Assembly: GCA_913063035.1 (NCBI GenBank)
Contig: CAJXYS010000007.1
Span: 1 to 64,000, forward strand
Direction of reading: 5' to 3'
Origin: an uncultured Maritimibacter sp.
GTDB lineage: Bacteria > Pseudomonadota > Alphaproteobacteria > Rhodobacterales > Rhodobacteraceae
Length of the DNA stretch: 64,000 bases
A program made the position numbers and the translations under genes. The notes under the pieces were generated by a model. It ran no database searches, was not told where the DNA came from, and was given only the letters and a program-made list of their open reading frames with translations. This document shows, one piece after another, positions 19,034 to 27,262 of this stretch (positions within the stretch are counted from its first letter, which is position 1; each line of letters opens with the position of its first letter).

Positions 19034-19981
19034 TCAGAGCCGATCCGCCCCCGCGACAGGCAGGCGGTCGATCGACAGGTCGCTGTCATCCGTCGCGCCG
19101 TCGGTGCCCACATAGACCAGCCGGGCCGCGTCGAAGCCATGCGCGAACCAGAGCGCGAGCGCCTCCGGGTCGGCCCCGGCGGGCGCGTCATGGGCGTCGA
19201 GCACGACCTTGGACGGTGCCCAGACGCTCATTTGCCCGTGACCCATGCCCCATTCGAGTTCCGTCCTGCTTTCGACCACGACGCAGCGCCGGTCGCGGGC
19301 GGCCAGCATCCAGGCGTTCTGCTCGATCGCCAGCAGATCGATCCGCCGCTGCGCCGCCGGGACGCTGGTCCGGGGGGCCGGGATCGCGGCCGCCCCGACA
19401 CAAAGGATCACCGGCAGCGCCTGGGCCGCCAGCGCGTCGATCCAGGCGGGCAGCGCGTCGCTCGCGACGGTTTCGGGCGAGAGATAGGCCACCAGCGGAT
19501 GCAACCGCTCGTCGGCCTCGGCCTGGGTGGCGGGCACGGCGCGCAGCCCGGCCCGGTGGGCCTGGCGCTGGCTGCGGACGATTTCGACGCCGAGCGCGCC
19601 CGGCTCGCGGTCGAGCTTCTCGATCCGCACGAAGACCCGTTCGGCACGGCGATCATGCAGAACGCGTTCCGCCGTGCGCTCGGCCAGGGTTTCCAGCAAG
19701 TTCAGACGTTCCGCGGCCAGCTCGTGGCGGATCGCCTCGGTGATGGTGTCGTAGGACAGCACCCGGTCCACGTCGTCGTCAAGCGGCTTGGTCGAGGGGC
19801 GCACCTCCACCACGACGTTGAAGCGGATGCGCTGCCGGGTGCCGCGCTCGGCCTGGAAGGCCCCGATCTCGACCTCTTCCACGTAGTCGCGCAGCGAAAT
19901 CCGGTCGAGCGTGTCGCGGCCCGCGGTCGCCTCGGAGCGTTCGAGGGGATGCGCGAAGGCAAGGCGCAGGTCGTTGGTCAT
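19034..19981 (-). CDS. folB: Dihydroneopterin aldolase with long C-terminal extension
   Basis: 315 residues, against about 120 for a normal FolB. Residues 1-125 form the aldolase domain (DRISLRDYVEEVEIGAF, then VDRVLSYDTITEAIRHEL and NLLETLAERTAERVL), which splits dihydroneopterin in folate synthesis. The remaining about 190 residues (from ATQAEADERLHPLVAYLSPE to the end) are a separate region I cannot assign; it contains ARDRRCVVVESRTELEWGMG and SKVVLDAHDAPAGADPE. GGAGCGAG precedes ATG 19981. folP lies 87 bases downstream on the same strand. Confidence 0.85.
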   Translation of the reverse strand: MTNDLRLAFAHPLERSEATAGRDTLDRISLRDYVEEVEIGAFQAERGTRQRIRFNVVVEVRPSTKPLDDDVDRVLSYDTITEAIRHELAAERLNLLETLAERTAERVLHDRRAERVFVRIEKLDREPGALGVEIVRSQRQAHRAGLRAVPATQAEADERLHPLVAYLSPETVASDALPAWIDALAAQALPVILCVGAAAIPAPRTSVPAAQRRIDLLAIEQNAWMLAARDRRCVVVESRTELEWGMGHGQMSVWAPSKVVLDAHDAPAGADPEALALWFAHGFDAARLVYVGTDGATDDSDLSIDRLPVAGADRL

Positions 19982-20080
19982 GGCTCGCTCCGGTCCGGCT
20001 GGCGTTGCGGCCTAGTATAGGGATTTGGCCGACGCCTCAAGCATCGGGCGCGGCAGGACCGGGCCGGGATGCGACGCGTC

Positions 20081-20815
20081 TCAGCGCATCGAGAGGCGCG
20101 TGGGATCGGTGTAGAAATGATGCACGCCGATGGTCGTGGTCCGGTCGAAGCGGCGTGCCCAGCGCGGGTTCACGGCCTTGGTGTGGTAGTAGGTGGCGCC
20201 GTCGGTCAGCTCGCGCGGGGCGCCGTCGAGCATGATGCGCGCGACCTTGCCCACGCGGTCATGCGCACGCGGCTCGTGGATGACCTCGGCCGCGCCGTCG
20301 CAGGTATAGGTGAACTGGCACTGGTAGCGCGCGCCCGTGCCCTGGTTCACGACACCGCAGACGGTGTCGGGAAAGGCCGGCGAGTCGACGCGGTTCAGGA
20401 TCACCTCCGCCACGGCGAACTGCCCTTCGACGGTTTCGCCGCGGGCTTCGAAATAAAGCGCCTCGGCCAGGCATTCCCACTCGGCATCGCCGCGCGCGGT
20501 GGGCAGGGCGTCGATGGCCTCGATCGTGCGGGCCGGAATCTCTTGCTTCTCGGCCTCGCGCCCGGCGAAGAGCGCGGCCAGCACGCTGCGGCGCTGGCGC
20601 GCCTTTTCCTCGCGCATCGGCTGCGAGAGCCGCGCAAGGCGATCCGAAGACACCCGCTCCATCGCAGCCTTCTCGGCCCCGAGCATGGAAGATATTTCGG
20701 CGTCGACCCCGGATGTGGGGTCGCTGGCGCTGCTGGCGGTGACGTCGGCGGTCCCGGTTTGCGACCACGCAAGTATCCCCGCCGCGGCAGCGGCAATGGC
20801 CAGTCCGTGTCTCAT
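20081..20815 (-). CDS. Secreted cell wall hydrolase, SleB/hydrolase_2 family
   Basis: 244 residues. The signal peptide (MRHGLAIAAAAAGILAWSQ) ends near TGTA-DV. A charged, probably helical linker is followed by the hydrolase_2 domain from about 110: ECLAEALYFEARGETVEGQ carries the catalytic glutamate, then AEVILNRVDSPAFPDTVCGVV, YQCQFTYTCDG and ATYYHTKAVNPRWAR. Related to spore-cortex lytic enzyme SleB, such enzymes in Gram-negatives are periplasmic muramidase or transglycosylase types. It stands alone between folB and the PPDK-like gene. Confidence 0.9.
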   Translation of the reverse strand: MRHGLAIAAAAAGILAWSQTGTADVTASSASDPTSGVDAEISSMLGAEKAAMERVSSDRLARLSQPMREEKARQRRSVLAALFAGREAEKQEIPARTIEAIDALPTARGDAEWECLAEALYFEARGETVEGQFAVAEVILNRVDSPAFPDTVCGVVNQGTGARYQCQFTYTCDGAAEVIHEPRAHDRVGKVARIMLDGAPRELTDGATYYHTKAVNPRWARRFDRTTTIGVHHFYTDPTRLSMR

Positions 20816-21005
20816 CTCGAGCGCCCCAGGTTACCCAGCTTCGCGAAATGCTGAAAAAGCAGTCAACTTCAGACCGGCCATATAGAGCATCGGGCCCGGG
20901 ACGTCCAGCAATGTGGCAAAAATACGACAAAGGCGCCGCAGCCTGCCATGGCCAGCGGCGGTCCCAGGTCCCGCATCGATGCCGCGCCGGGGCGCTAAAA
21001 CCCCG

Positions 21006-23570
21006 TTACTCGGCGATTTTCCTGTCTTCCACCCGGTCGGTCAAGGCCAGCTGCGCCGCGGCGAGCCGCGCCACCGGCACCCGGAACGGGGAACACGAGA
21101 CGTAGTCAAACCCGGCCCTGCGACAAAATGCAATCGATTCGGGCGAGCCGCCATGCTCGCCGCAGATCGACAGCGTCAGGTCGGGCCGCGCGTCGCGGCC
21201 GCGCTCGGCCGCGATGAGCAGCAACTCCCCCACCCCGTCGGGATCGAGCGTGTGGAACGGATCCTCGGGATAGACGCCGAGCGAGACATAGGTGCTCATG
21301 AACCGCCCGGCATCGTCACGCGACAGGCCATAGGTCATCTGCGTAAGGTCGTTGGTCCCGAAACTCAGGAAATCCGAGGTCGTCGCGATGTCGCCGGCCC
21401 GCAGCGCGGCGCGCGGCGTCTCGACCATCACGCCGAGCGTATAGTTGAAATCCGCGCCCTTCTCGGTGCGCACGGCCGCCGCGATGGCATCGACCCTCGT
21501 CTTGACCAGCTCCACCTCGCGGCGGGCCGAGACAAGCGGGATCATGATCTCGGGCACGACCGGGTCGCCGTTGCGGCTGGCCTCGATCGTGGCCTCGAAG
21601 ATGGCCCGCGCCTGCATCTCGTAGATCTCGGGCACGGTGATGCCCAGCCGGACGCCGCGCATGCCCAGCATCGGGTTGAATTCCTGCAGCGCCTCGATCC
21701 GCGACACGACACGGCTGACCGGCAGGTCCAGCGCCTCGGCCAGGTCCAGCATCGCCTCGCGGCCGCTGGGCAGGAACTCGTGCAGCGGCGGGTCGAACAG
21801 CCGGATGCAGACCGGCTGGCCCTGCATCGTCTCGAAGAGCGCCGCGAAATCGTCGCGCTGCATCGGCAACAGCACCTCGAGCGCGGCGCGCCGGTCCTCC
21901 GGCGTGTCGGCGAAGATCATCTCGCGCATGACCGTCAGCCGGTCTTCCTCGAAGAACATGTGCTCGGTGCGGCAAAGCCCGATTCCCTCGGCGTTGAAGG
22001 ATCGCGCGAGCTGCGCATCGGCCGGCGTGTCGGCATTGGCGCGCACGCCGATGTCGCGCACCGCGTCGGCCCACTCCATCAGGCTGACGAAGGCGTCGTC
22101 GAGCGCGGCCTCCACCGTGGGCACCGCGCCGGCCAGGACCTCGCCCGAGGAGCCGTCGAGCGTGATCAGGTCACCCTCGCGGAACACGCGCCCGTCGCGG
22201 GCGGTCAGGGTCTTCTCGCGCGGGTTCAGGTTCAGATCCGAGGCGCCCACGACGCAGGGCACGCCGATCCCGCGCGCGATCACCGCGGCGTGGCTGGTCA
22301 CCCCGCCGCGTTCGGTCAGCACGCCGCTGGCCGCGTGCATGCCGCGCACATCCTCGGTCGAGGTCTCGAAGCGCACGAGGATGCAGGGCTCGTCCTGCGC
22401 GGCCGAAGCCTGTGCGGCGTTGGAATTGAAGACGATCCGCCCGGTCGCCGCGCCGGGGCTGGCCGCGATCCCGTGGGCGAAGACGTCACGCTGTGTCCGC
22501 GGGTCGATCTGGGGATGCAGCATCTCGGTCAGGGCGCGCGGCTCGATCCGGGCCAGCGCCTCTTCGCGCGGGATGATCCCGTCCTCGGCCAGGTCCACGG
22601 CGATCCGCACCGCCGCGCGGGCCGAGCGCTGAACCGCGGCCGCGTCGAGGATCCGGGCCTCGCCGCCCTCGATCGTGAACTCGATCTGCACCTCGTCGCG
22701 CAGGCCGCGCCGCGCCTCGCGCGCATAGGCTTCGAGATCGGCGAAGGCGGCCGGGCAGATATCCTGCAGCGAGGGGCCCCGCGCATCGCGGGTCAGGTAG
22801 GCGACGCCGTTCTCGCCGTCGAGCGCCTCGCGGCCCTGCGCCTGGGACTGGTAGCGCCCCGTGATCTGCGGCGCCCCCGTCGCCGAGGAGACCAGCTGCA
22901 TCACGCCCGCGCCGCATTCACCGGGGCCGAGCCCCAGCGCCATGCGCTGCACGATCAGCCCCAGCGCCGCGTCGGCCGGGGCGCCCTTGGCCTGGCGCAG
23001 CAGCCGCGCGGTGGTGCCCTCCCAGGCGCGCGCCATGGACCGCAACACATGGCCGAGCTGCACCGCCGGATCCTGCGGAAACGGCTCTTCCATCTCGAGC
23101 TCGTAGGTGCGGAGCGCCAGGTCACGGGACTCGGCGGCCGGAATGCCCGGCTGGAAACAGGCGGCGAATTCCTCGGCGTCGAGCCGCGCGACATGCACGG
23201 AATAGGACTGCACGAACCGGGCATAGATCTCCGCCGCCGCATCCTCGCCCAGATGCTCGGCCAGCCGGGCGCAGACCTTCTCGTTCAGCCCGATGTTCAG
23301 CACCGTGCCCGGCCCGCCCCAGGCGGGGTTCTCGGGGCTCGACCGGACCGAGACGACCGGGTCGGCGCCGAAGACCGCGAGGATCGACGCGACATCCGGC
23401 ATCTGGCCCGCGGCGATGGCGCGGACCGCGGCCACCGACAGGGCCACCGCGTCGGGCACCGGCATGCCGAGCCGCATCAGCCGCACAAGGCAGCGCGCCC
23501 GGTTCCCGTAATCGGGGATCGGCACGTGGGCCTCGGCATGAAGCCTCTGAAATCCGGGCTGTTTTTCCAA
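21006..23570 (-). CDS. Pyruvate phosphate dikinase-like PEP-utilising protein
   Basis: 854 residues. The central phosphohistidine domain is intact: ERGGVTSHAAVIARG with H427. The C-terminal PEP/pyruvate barrel has LCRTEHMFF, FLSFGTNDLTQMTYG and ICGEHGGSPESI. The N-terminal ATP-grasp part is atypical: the usual Lys/Gly-rich start is missing and the nucleotide loop reads SVRSSPENPAWGGPGTVLN instead of the PPDK form with SMPGMMDT. It may be a PPDK with altered nucleotide use, or a paralogue. TTG 23570 is chosen because AGAGGGGG lies five bases upstream; an in-frame ATG at 23600 has no such site. It follows glyS by 62 bases on the same strand. Confidence 0.75.
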   Translation of the reverse strand: MEKQPGFQRLHAEAHVPIPDYGNRARCLVRLMRLGMPVPDAVALSVAAVRAIAAGQMPDVASILAVFGADPVVSVRSSPENPAWGGPGTVLNIGLNEKVCARLAEHLGEDAAAEIYARFVQSYSVHVARLDAEEFAACFQPGIPAAESRDLALRTYELEMEEPFPQDPAVQLGHVLRSMARAWEGTTARLLRQAKGAPADAALGLIVQRMALGLGPGECGAGVMQLVSSATGAPQITGRYQSQAQGREALDGENGVAYLTRDARGPSLQDICPAAFADLEAYAREARRGLRDEVQIEFTIEGGEARILDAAAVQRSARAAVRIAVDLAEDGIIPREEALARIEPRALTEMLHPQIDPRTQRDVFAHGIAASPGAATGRIVFNSNAAQASAAQDEPCILVRFETSTEDVRGMHAASGVLTERGGVTSHAAVIARGIGVPCVVGASDLNLNPREKTLTARDGRVFREGDLITLDGSSGEVLAGAVPTVEAALDDAFVSLMEWADAVRDIGVRANADTPADAQLARSFNAEGIGLCRTEHMFFEEDRLTVMREMIFADTPEDRRAALEVLLPMQRDDFAALFETMQGQPVCIRLFDPPLHEFLPSGREAMLDLAEALDLPVSRVVSRIEALQEFNPMLGMRGVRLGITVPEIYEMQARAIFEATIEASRNGDPVVPEIMIPLVSARREVELVKTRVDAIAAAVRTEKGADFNYTLGVMVETPRAALRAGDIATTSDFLSFGTNDLTQMTYGLSRDDAGRFMSTYVSLGVYPEDPFHTLDPDGVGELLLIAAERGRDARPDLTLSICGEHGGSPESIAFCRRAGFDYVSCSPFRVPVARLAAAQLALTDRVEDRKIAE

Positions 23571-23632
23571 CCGCGCCCCCTCTGTTTGCGCGCGCAGCAT
23601 AGCAGCCGCGGCGCCCGAGGCAAGCGGCGCGA

Positions 23633-25693
23633 TCAGCCCTCGATCCGGCGCAGATCGGCCACTTTCAGGCAGATCTCGCGGATGCGGTGCAGAAGGTTCA
23701 GACGGTTGCGGCGCAGGATCTGGTTTTCGGCGTTCACCACCACCGCCTCGAAGAAGGCGTCGATCGGCTGGCGAAGATCGGCCATGGCCGACATGGCAGC
23801 CGCGAAATCCTCGGCCGCCAGCGCGGGCGCGATCCTGGCCTCGGCCGCGTCGAGCGCGCCGAAGAGCGCCTTTTCCTCCGCCGCCTCGGCCAGCTTGGCG
23901 TCGGGCCCGAAGGAATACTCGACCCCGTCCTTGCGTTCCTCGTCGGTCAGGATGTTGTTGGCTCGCTTGAAGCCCTGGGTCAGGTTCTCGCCGTCGTCGG
24001 TCTTCAGGAAGGTCGCCAGCGCCTCGGCGCGCCTGACCAGCAGCACGAGATCGTCGTTGCCCGGCATGCCGATACAGGCGTCGATCACGTCATGGCGGAT
24101 GCCCTCGTCGCGCAGGTGCACCTTGAGCCGATCGTGGAAGAAGGCGAGGAGGTCGTCGGCATCCGCGCCCGCGTAGCCCTTGACGAAAACCGCCGAGAGA
24201 TTCGCGCGCACCGCGTTCTCCAGCATCAGCCGGATCACGCCCAGCGCGGCGCGGCGCAGCGCGAAGGGATCCTTGGATCCCGTCGGCTTCTCGTCGATGG
24301 CCCAGAACCCCGTCAGCATGTCGATCTTGTCGGCCAGCGCCACGGTCACGCTGACCGGCCCGGTCGGCACGTCGTCGCCGGGGCCGAGCGGCTTGTAATG
24401 CTCTTCGCAGGCCTCGGGCACGCCGTCGTCATGTCCGGCGGCCTCGGCGTAGTAGCGGCCCATGATGCCCTGCAGTTCGGGGAACTCGTCCACCATCTCG
24501 GATTGCAGGTCGGCCTTGACGACGCGGGCGGCCTCGGCGGCGAGATCGGGTTTCGCGCCGACCAGCGGTGCGATCTCGCGTGCGAGCGTGGAAATTCGTT
24601 TTATCCTGTCTCCTTGGCTGCCGAGCTTCGAGTGGAACGTGACCGTCTCCAGCCCGGCGGCCATGCCTTCGAGCCCAATCTCGCGAACGGTCCGCAAGTC
24701 GTTCTCCCAGAAGAATTTCGCGTCCGAAAGCCGGGCCGCCAGAACCTTGTGATTGCCGGCGAGGATCGTGGCGCCGTCATCGGCGGTTTCGCGGTTGGCG
24801 ACGGTGACGAATTTCTCGATCTGCCCGGTCTTGGGATTGCGGACGGAAAAGAACTTCTGATGTTCCTTCATCGAGGTCTGCAGCACCTCGGGGGGCAGGT
24901 CGAGGAATGCCGCGCCGATATCGCCCATCAGCACCACCGGCCATTCGACCAGCCCCGCGACCTCGGCCAGCAGCGCCTTGTCCTCGACCACCTCGAGCCC
25001 CTGGGCGAAGGCCATGTTATGGGCCTCGACCCAGATGTGATCGGCGCGTTCCTCGGCACTCAGGATCACCTTGGCGCGCTTCAGCTTTGCCTCGTAATCA
25101 TCGAAATTGGTTACGGAAAAATGCGATGGCGCCATGAATCGATGGCCGGCGGTGACGTCGCCTGCACGGAGGCCGTCGATCTCGAGATCGACCGTCTCGG
25201 CGCCGGCGTCGTCCGTCAGGATGCAGAGGATCGAATGGAGCGGGCGCACCCAGCGCAGGCTGCCCGTGCCCCAGCGCATCGATTTCGGCCAGGGGAAGTG
25301 GCGCACCACCTGCTCGACCACCTCGGCCACGATCTCGGCGGCGGGGCGGCCCGGCTTCTCGATCGCGGCGAAATAGACCTGCCCCTTCTTGTCGTCGCGG
25401 ATGTCGAGCTGGTCTTTCGTCAGGCCCGTGGCACGGAGGAACCCCTCCAACGCCTTTTCCGGTGCGTCCACGCGCGGACCCTTGCGCTCCTCGCGGACGG
25501 TCGGGCTCTCGGCCAGCAGCCCCTGCACGCTCAGCGCCAGGCGGCGCGGCGTCGAATGGGCCACGGCGCCGGCATAGGTCAGCCCCGCTTCCACCAGCCC
25601 GTCGGTGACGCGCGCCTTCAGGTCCGCGGCCGCGCGGGCCTGCATCCGCGCGGGGATTTCCTCGGAAAAGAGTTCCAGCAGAAGATCGGGCAT
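23633..25693 (-). CDS. glyS: Glycyl-tRNA synthetase beta subunit
   Basis: 686 residues. Beta subunit of the alpha2beta2 bacterial glycyl-tRNA synthetase, responsible mainly for tRNA recognition. The N-terminus MPDLLLELFSEEIPARMQ is diagnostic, and the family segments LQTSMKEHQKFFSVR, DKIDMLTGFWAIDEKPTGSKDPFALRR and the C-terminal anticodon-binding region (QPIDAFFEAVVVNAENQ) are present. It starts three bases after the DUF6446 stop with GGAG upstream, in the order glyQ-DUF6446-glyS. Confidence 0.97.
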   Translation of the reverse strand: MPDLLLELFSEEIPARMQARAAADLKARVTDGLVEAGLTYAGAVAHSTPRRLALSVQGLLAESPTVREERKGPRVDAPEKALEGFLRATGLTKDQLDIRDDKKGQVYFAAIEKPGRPAAEIVAEVVEQVVRHFPWPKSMRWGTGSLRWVRPLHSILCILTDDAGAETVDLEIDGLRAGDVTAGHRFMAPSHFSVTNFDDYEAKLKRAKVILSAEERADHIWVEAHNMAFAQGLEVVEDKALLAEVAGLVEWPVVLMGDIGAAFLDLPPEVLQTSMKEHQKFFSVRNPKTGQIEKFVTVANRETADDGATILAGNHKVLAARLSDAKFFWENDLRTVREIGLEGMAAGLETVTFHSKLGSQGDRIKRISTLAREIAPLVGAKPDLAAEAARVVKADLQSEMVDEFPELQGIMGRYYAEAAGHDDGVPEACEEHYKPLGPGDDVPTGPVSVTVALADKIDMLTGFWAIDEKPTGSKDPFALRRAALGVIRLMLENAVRANLSAVFVKGYAGADADDLLAFFHDRLKVHLRDEGIRHDVIDACIGMPGNDDLVLLVRRAEALATFLKTDDGENLTQGFKRANNILTDEERKDGVEYSFGPDAKLAEAAEEKALFGALDAAEARIAPALAAEDFAAAMSAMADLRQPIDAFFEAVVVNAENQILRRNRLNLLHRIREICLKVADLRRIEG

Positions 25694-25696
25694 CGC

Positions 25697-26170
25697 TTAC
25701 TGCTCCGCGTATTTTTCGTTGAGCTGGTGCCAGGCATAGGCCCGGCCGTCGGCATAGACGGCGATCACCCGGTCGGCGCCCTCGGCGATCTCGCGCTGGC
25801 CCATGAAGGCCACGGCGCGGCCGGCCGCGAGATCGCGCGCGATCGCCTCGGCGTCGAAACAGTCGAACCAGTAGGGCGCGGTCAGCGGCTCGGCGTCGTC
25901 ATAGATCTCGTAGGTCTCGGTCAGCATGGCCAGATCCATCGAGGTGGTGAAGCAGGCCCGGAACTTGAGCGGGCTGGTCCCGGCATCGGTGGCGACGATC
26001 TCGTCGGCCATCATCGGCTGGGTCTCGCCCCCGCCAACGCGGGTCAGGCGCAGCTCCACCGCTTCGGCGGGCACGTCCTCGTAATAGGCGAGCGTCTGGA
26101 AATACCAGAGCGCCGCGCCGAAGGCGACCGCGAGACCCAGCAGGGTGATGACGATGATGCGCCCGTTCAC
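25697..26170 (-). CDS. DUF6446-type protein between glyQ and glyS
   Basis: 157 residues. A single N-terminal helix ([20 protein letters not shown]) anchors a soluble domain, probably periplasmic, with [34 protein letters not shown] and [13 protein letters not shown]. The GTG start at 26170 overlaps the glyQ stop (GTGA), and glyS starts three bases after its own stop, so all three are one tightly coupled operon. The arrangement recurs in Rhodobacterales, to my knowledge, but the function is unknown and no link to tRNA charging has been shown. Confidence 0.8.
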   Translation of the reverse strand: MNGRIIVITLLGLAVAFGAALWYFQTLAYYEDVPAEAVELRLTRVGGGETQPMMADEIVATDAGTSPLKFRACFTTSMDLAMLTETYEIYDDAEPLTAPYWFDCFDAEAIARDLAAGRAVAFMGQREIAEGADRVIAVYADGRAYAWHQLNEKYAEQ

Positions 26171-27099
26171 GCCGCCCGCCCCCCGGCATCGGTCTGGACG
26201 AAGGCGTCGGCGCACATCTTTGCCAGCGCCCGCACCCGGCCGATATAGGCCTGCCGCTCGGTCACCGAGATCACGCCGCGCGCATCCAGAAGGTTGAAGA
26301 TGTGGCTGGCCTTGATGCACTGGTCATAGGCGGGGTGCGCCATGACGATGCGCTTTCCGGTCTTGGGATCCTCGGCCGGGGCGGCCAGGATGCGGGCGCA
26401 TTCGGCCTCGGCATCCTCGAAATGGCGCAGCAGCGTCCCGGTCTCGGCCACGTCGAAATTCCAGCGCGAGTATTCCTCCTCGGTCTGGCGGAACACGTCG
26501 CCATAGGAGAGCGGGATCGGCGCGTCGGGATCGTTGTAGGGCATCTCCATCACGTGATCGATGCCGAGGACGTACATCGCCAGCCGTTCCAGCCCGTAGG
26601 TCAGCTCGCCCGAGACCGGGTGGCAGTCATGCCCGCCGACCTGCTGGAAATAGGTGAACTGGCTCACCTCCATCCCGTCGCACCAGACCTCCCAGCCAAG
26701 GCCCCAGGCCCCCAGCGTGGGGCTTTCCCAGTCATCCTCGACGAACCGGATGTCGTGCAGCCCCATGTCGATGCCGATGGCTTCGAGCGAGCCGAGATAG
26801 AGCGCCTGGAAATCCGGCGGCGAGGGTTTGATCAGCACCTGGTACTGGTAATAATGCTGCAGCCGGTTCGGGTTCTCGCCATAGCGCCCGTCGGTCGGGC
26901 GCCGGGAGGGCTGCACATAGGCCGCCGCCCAGGGCAGGCTGCCCAGCGAGCGCAGCGTGGTGGCCGGGTGGAAGGTGCCCGCGCCCACCTCCATGTCGTA
27001 GGGCTGCATCACGGCACAGCCCTGGCGGCCCCAGTACTCCTGAAGCCGCAGGATCACTTCCTGGAAACTGCGGGGTTTCGCGCGCGTCTCGCTGCCCAT
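26167..27099 (-). CDS. glyQ: Glycyl-tRNA synthetase alpha subunit
   Basis: 310 residues. The class II catalytic subunit that makes glycyl-adenylate. Diagnostic segments are [74 protein letters not shown] and [21 protein letters not shown] at 27099 is the chosen start (AGG six bases upstream); the open frame extends to 27162. It is the first gene of the glyQ-DUF6446-glyS operon and divergent from the gene at 27263. Confidence 0.97.
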   Translation of the reverse strand: MGSETRAKPRSFQEVILRLQEYWGRQGCAVMQPYDMEVGAGTFHPATTLRSLGSLPWAAAYVQPSRRPTDGRYGENPNRLQHYYQYQVLIKPSPPDFQALYLGSLEAIGIDMGLHDIRFVEDDWESPTLGAWGLGWEVWCDGMEVSQFTYFQQVGGHDCHPVSGELTYGLERLAMYVLGIDHVMEMPYNDPDAPIPLSYGDVFRQTEEEYSRWNFDVAETGTLLRHFEDAEAECARILAAPAEDPKTGKRIVMAHPAYDQCIKASHIFNLLDARGVISVTERQAYIGRVRALAKMCADAFVQTDAGGRAA

Positions 27100-27262
27100 G
27101 CCGTACCTGTCCGTGCCGGTGAAATGCGCGTTCTCAATAGGCAACACGGACCGGGGGGTCAATTGCGCCGCGGCAAAACTTGGGGGTGCAATGATCCGGG
27201 CCTCTGCTACCTTCTGTTCTTGAATCGTCGATCACGCCCGCATTGCCTGTTGAGGGGAATTC

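Noticed and set aside
20913-24176. Very long open frame (1087 codons) on the plus strand
   Set aside because: It is antisense to the PPDK-like gene and part of glyS, which have clear family motifs. Its translation is Arg/His/Gly-rich without domains, as expected for a shadow of high-GC third codon positions.
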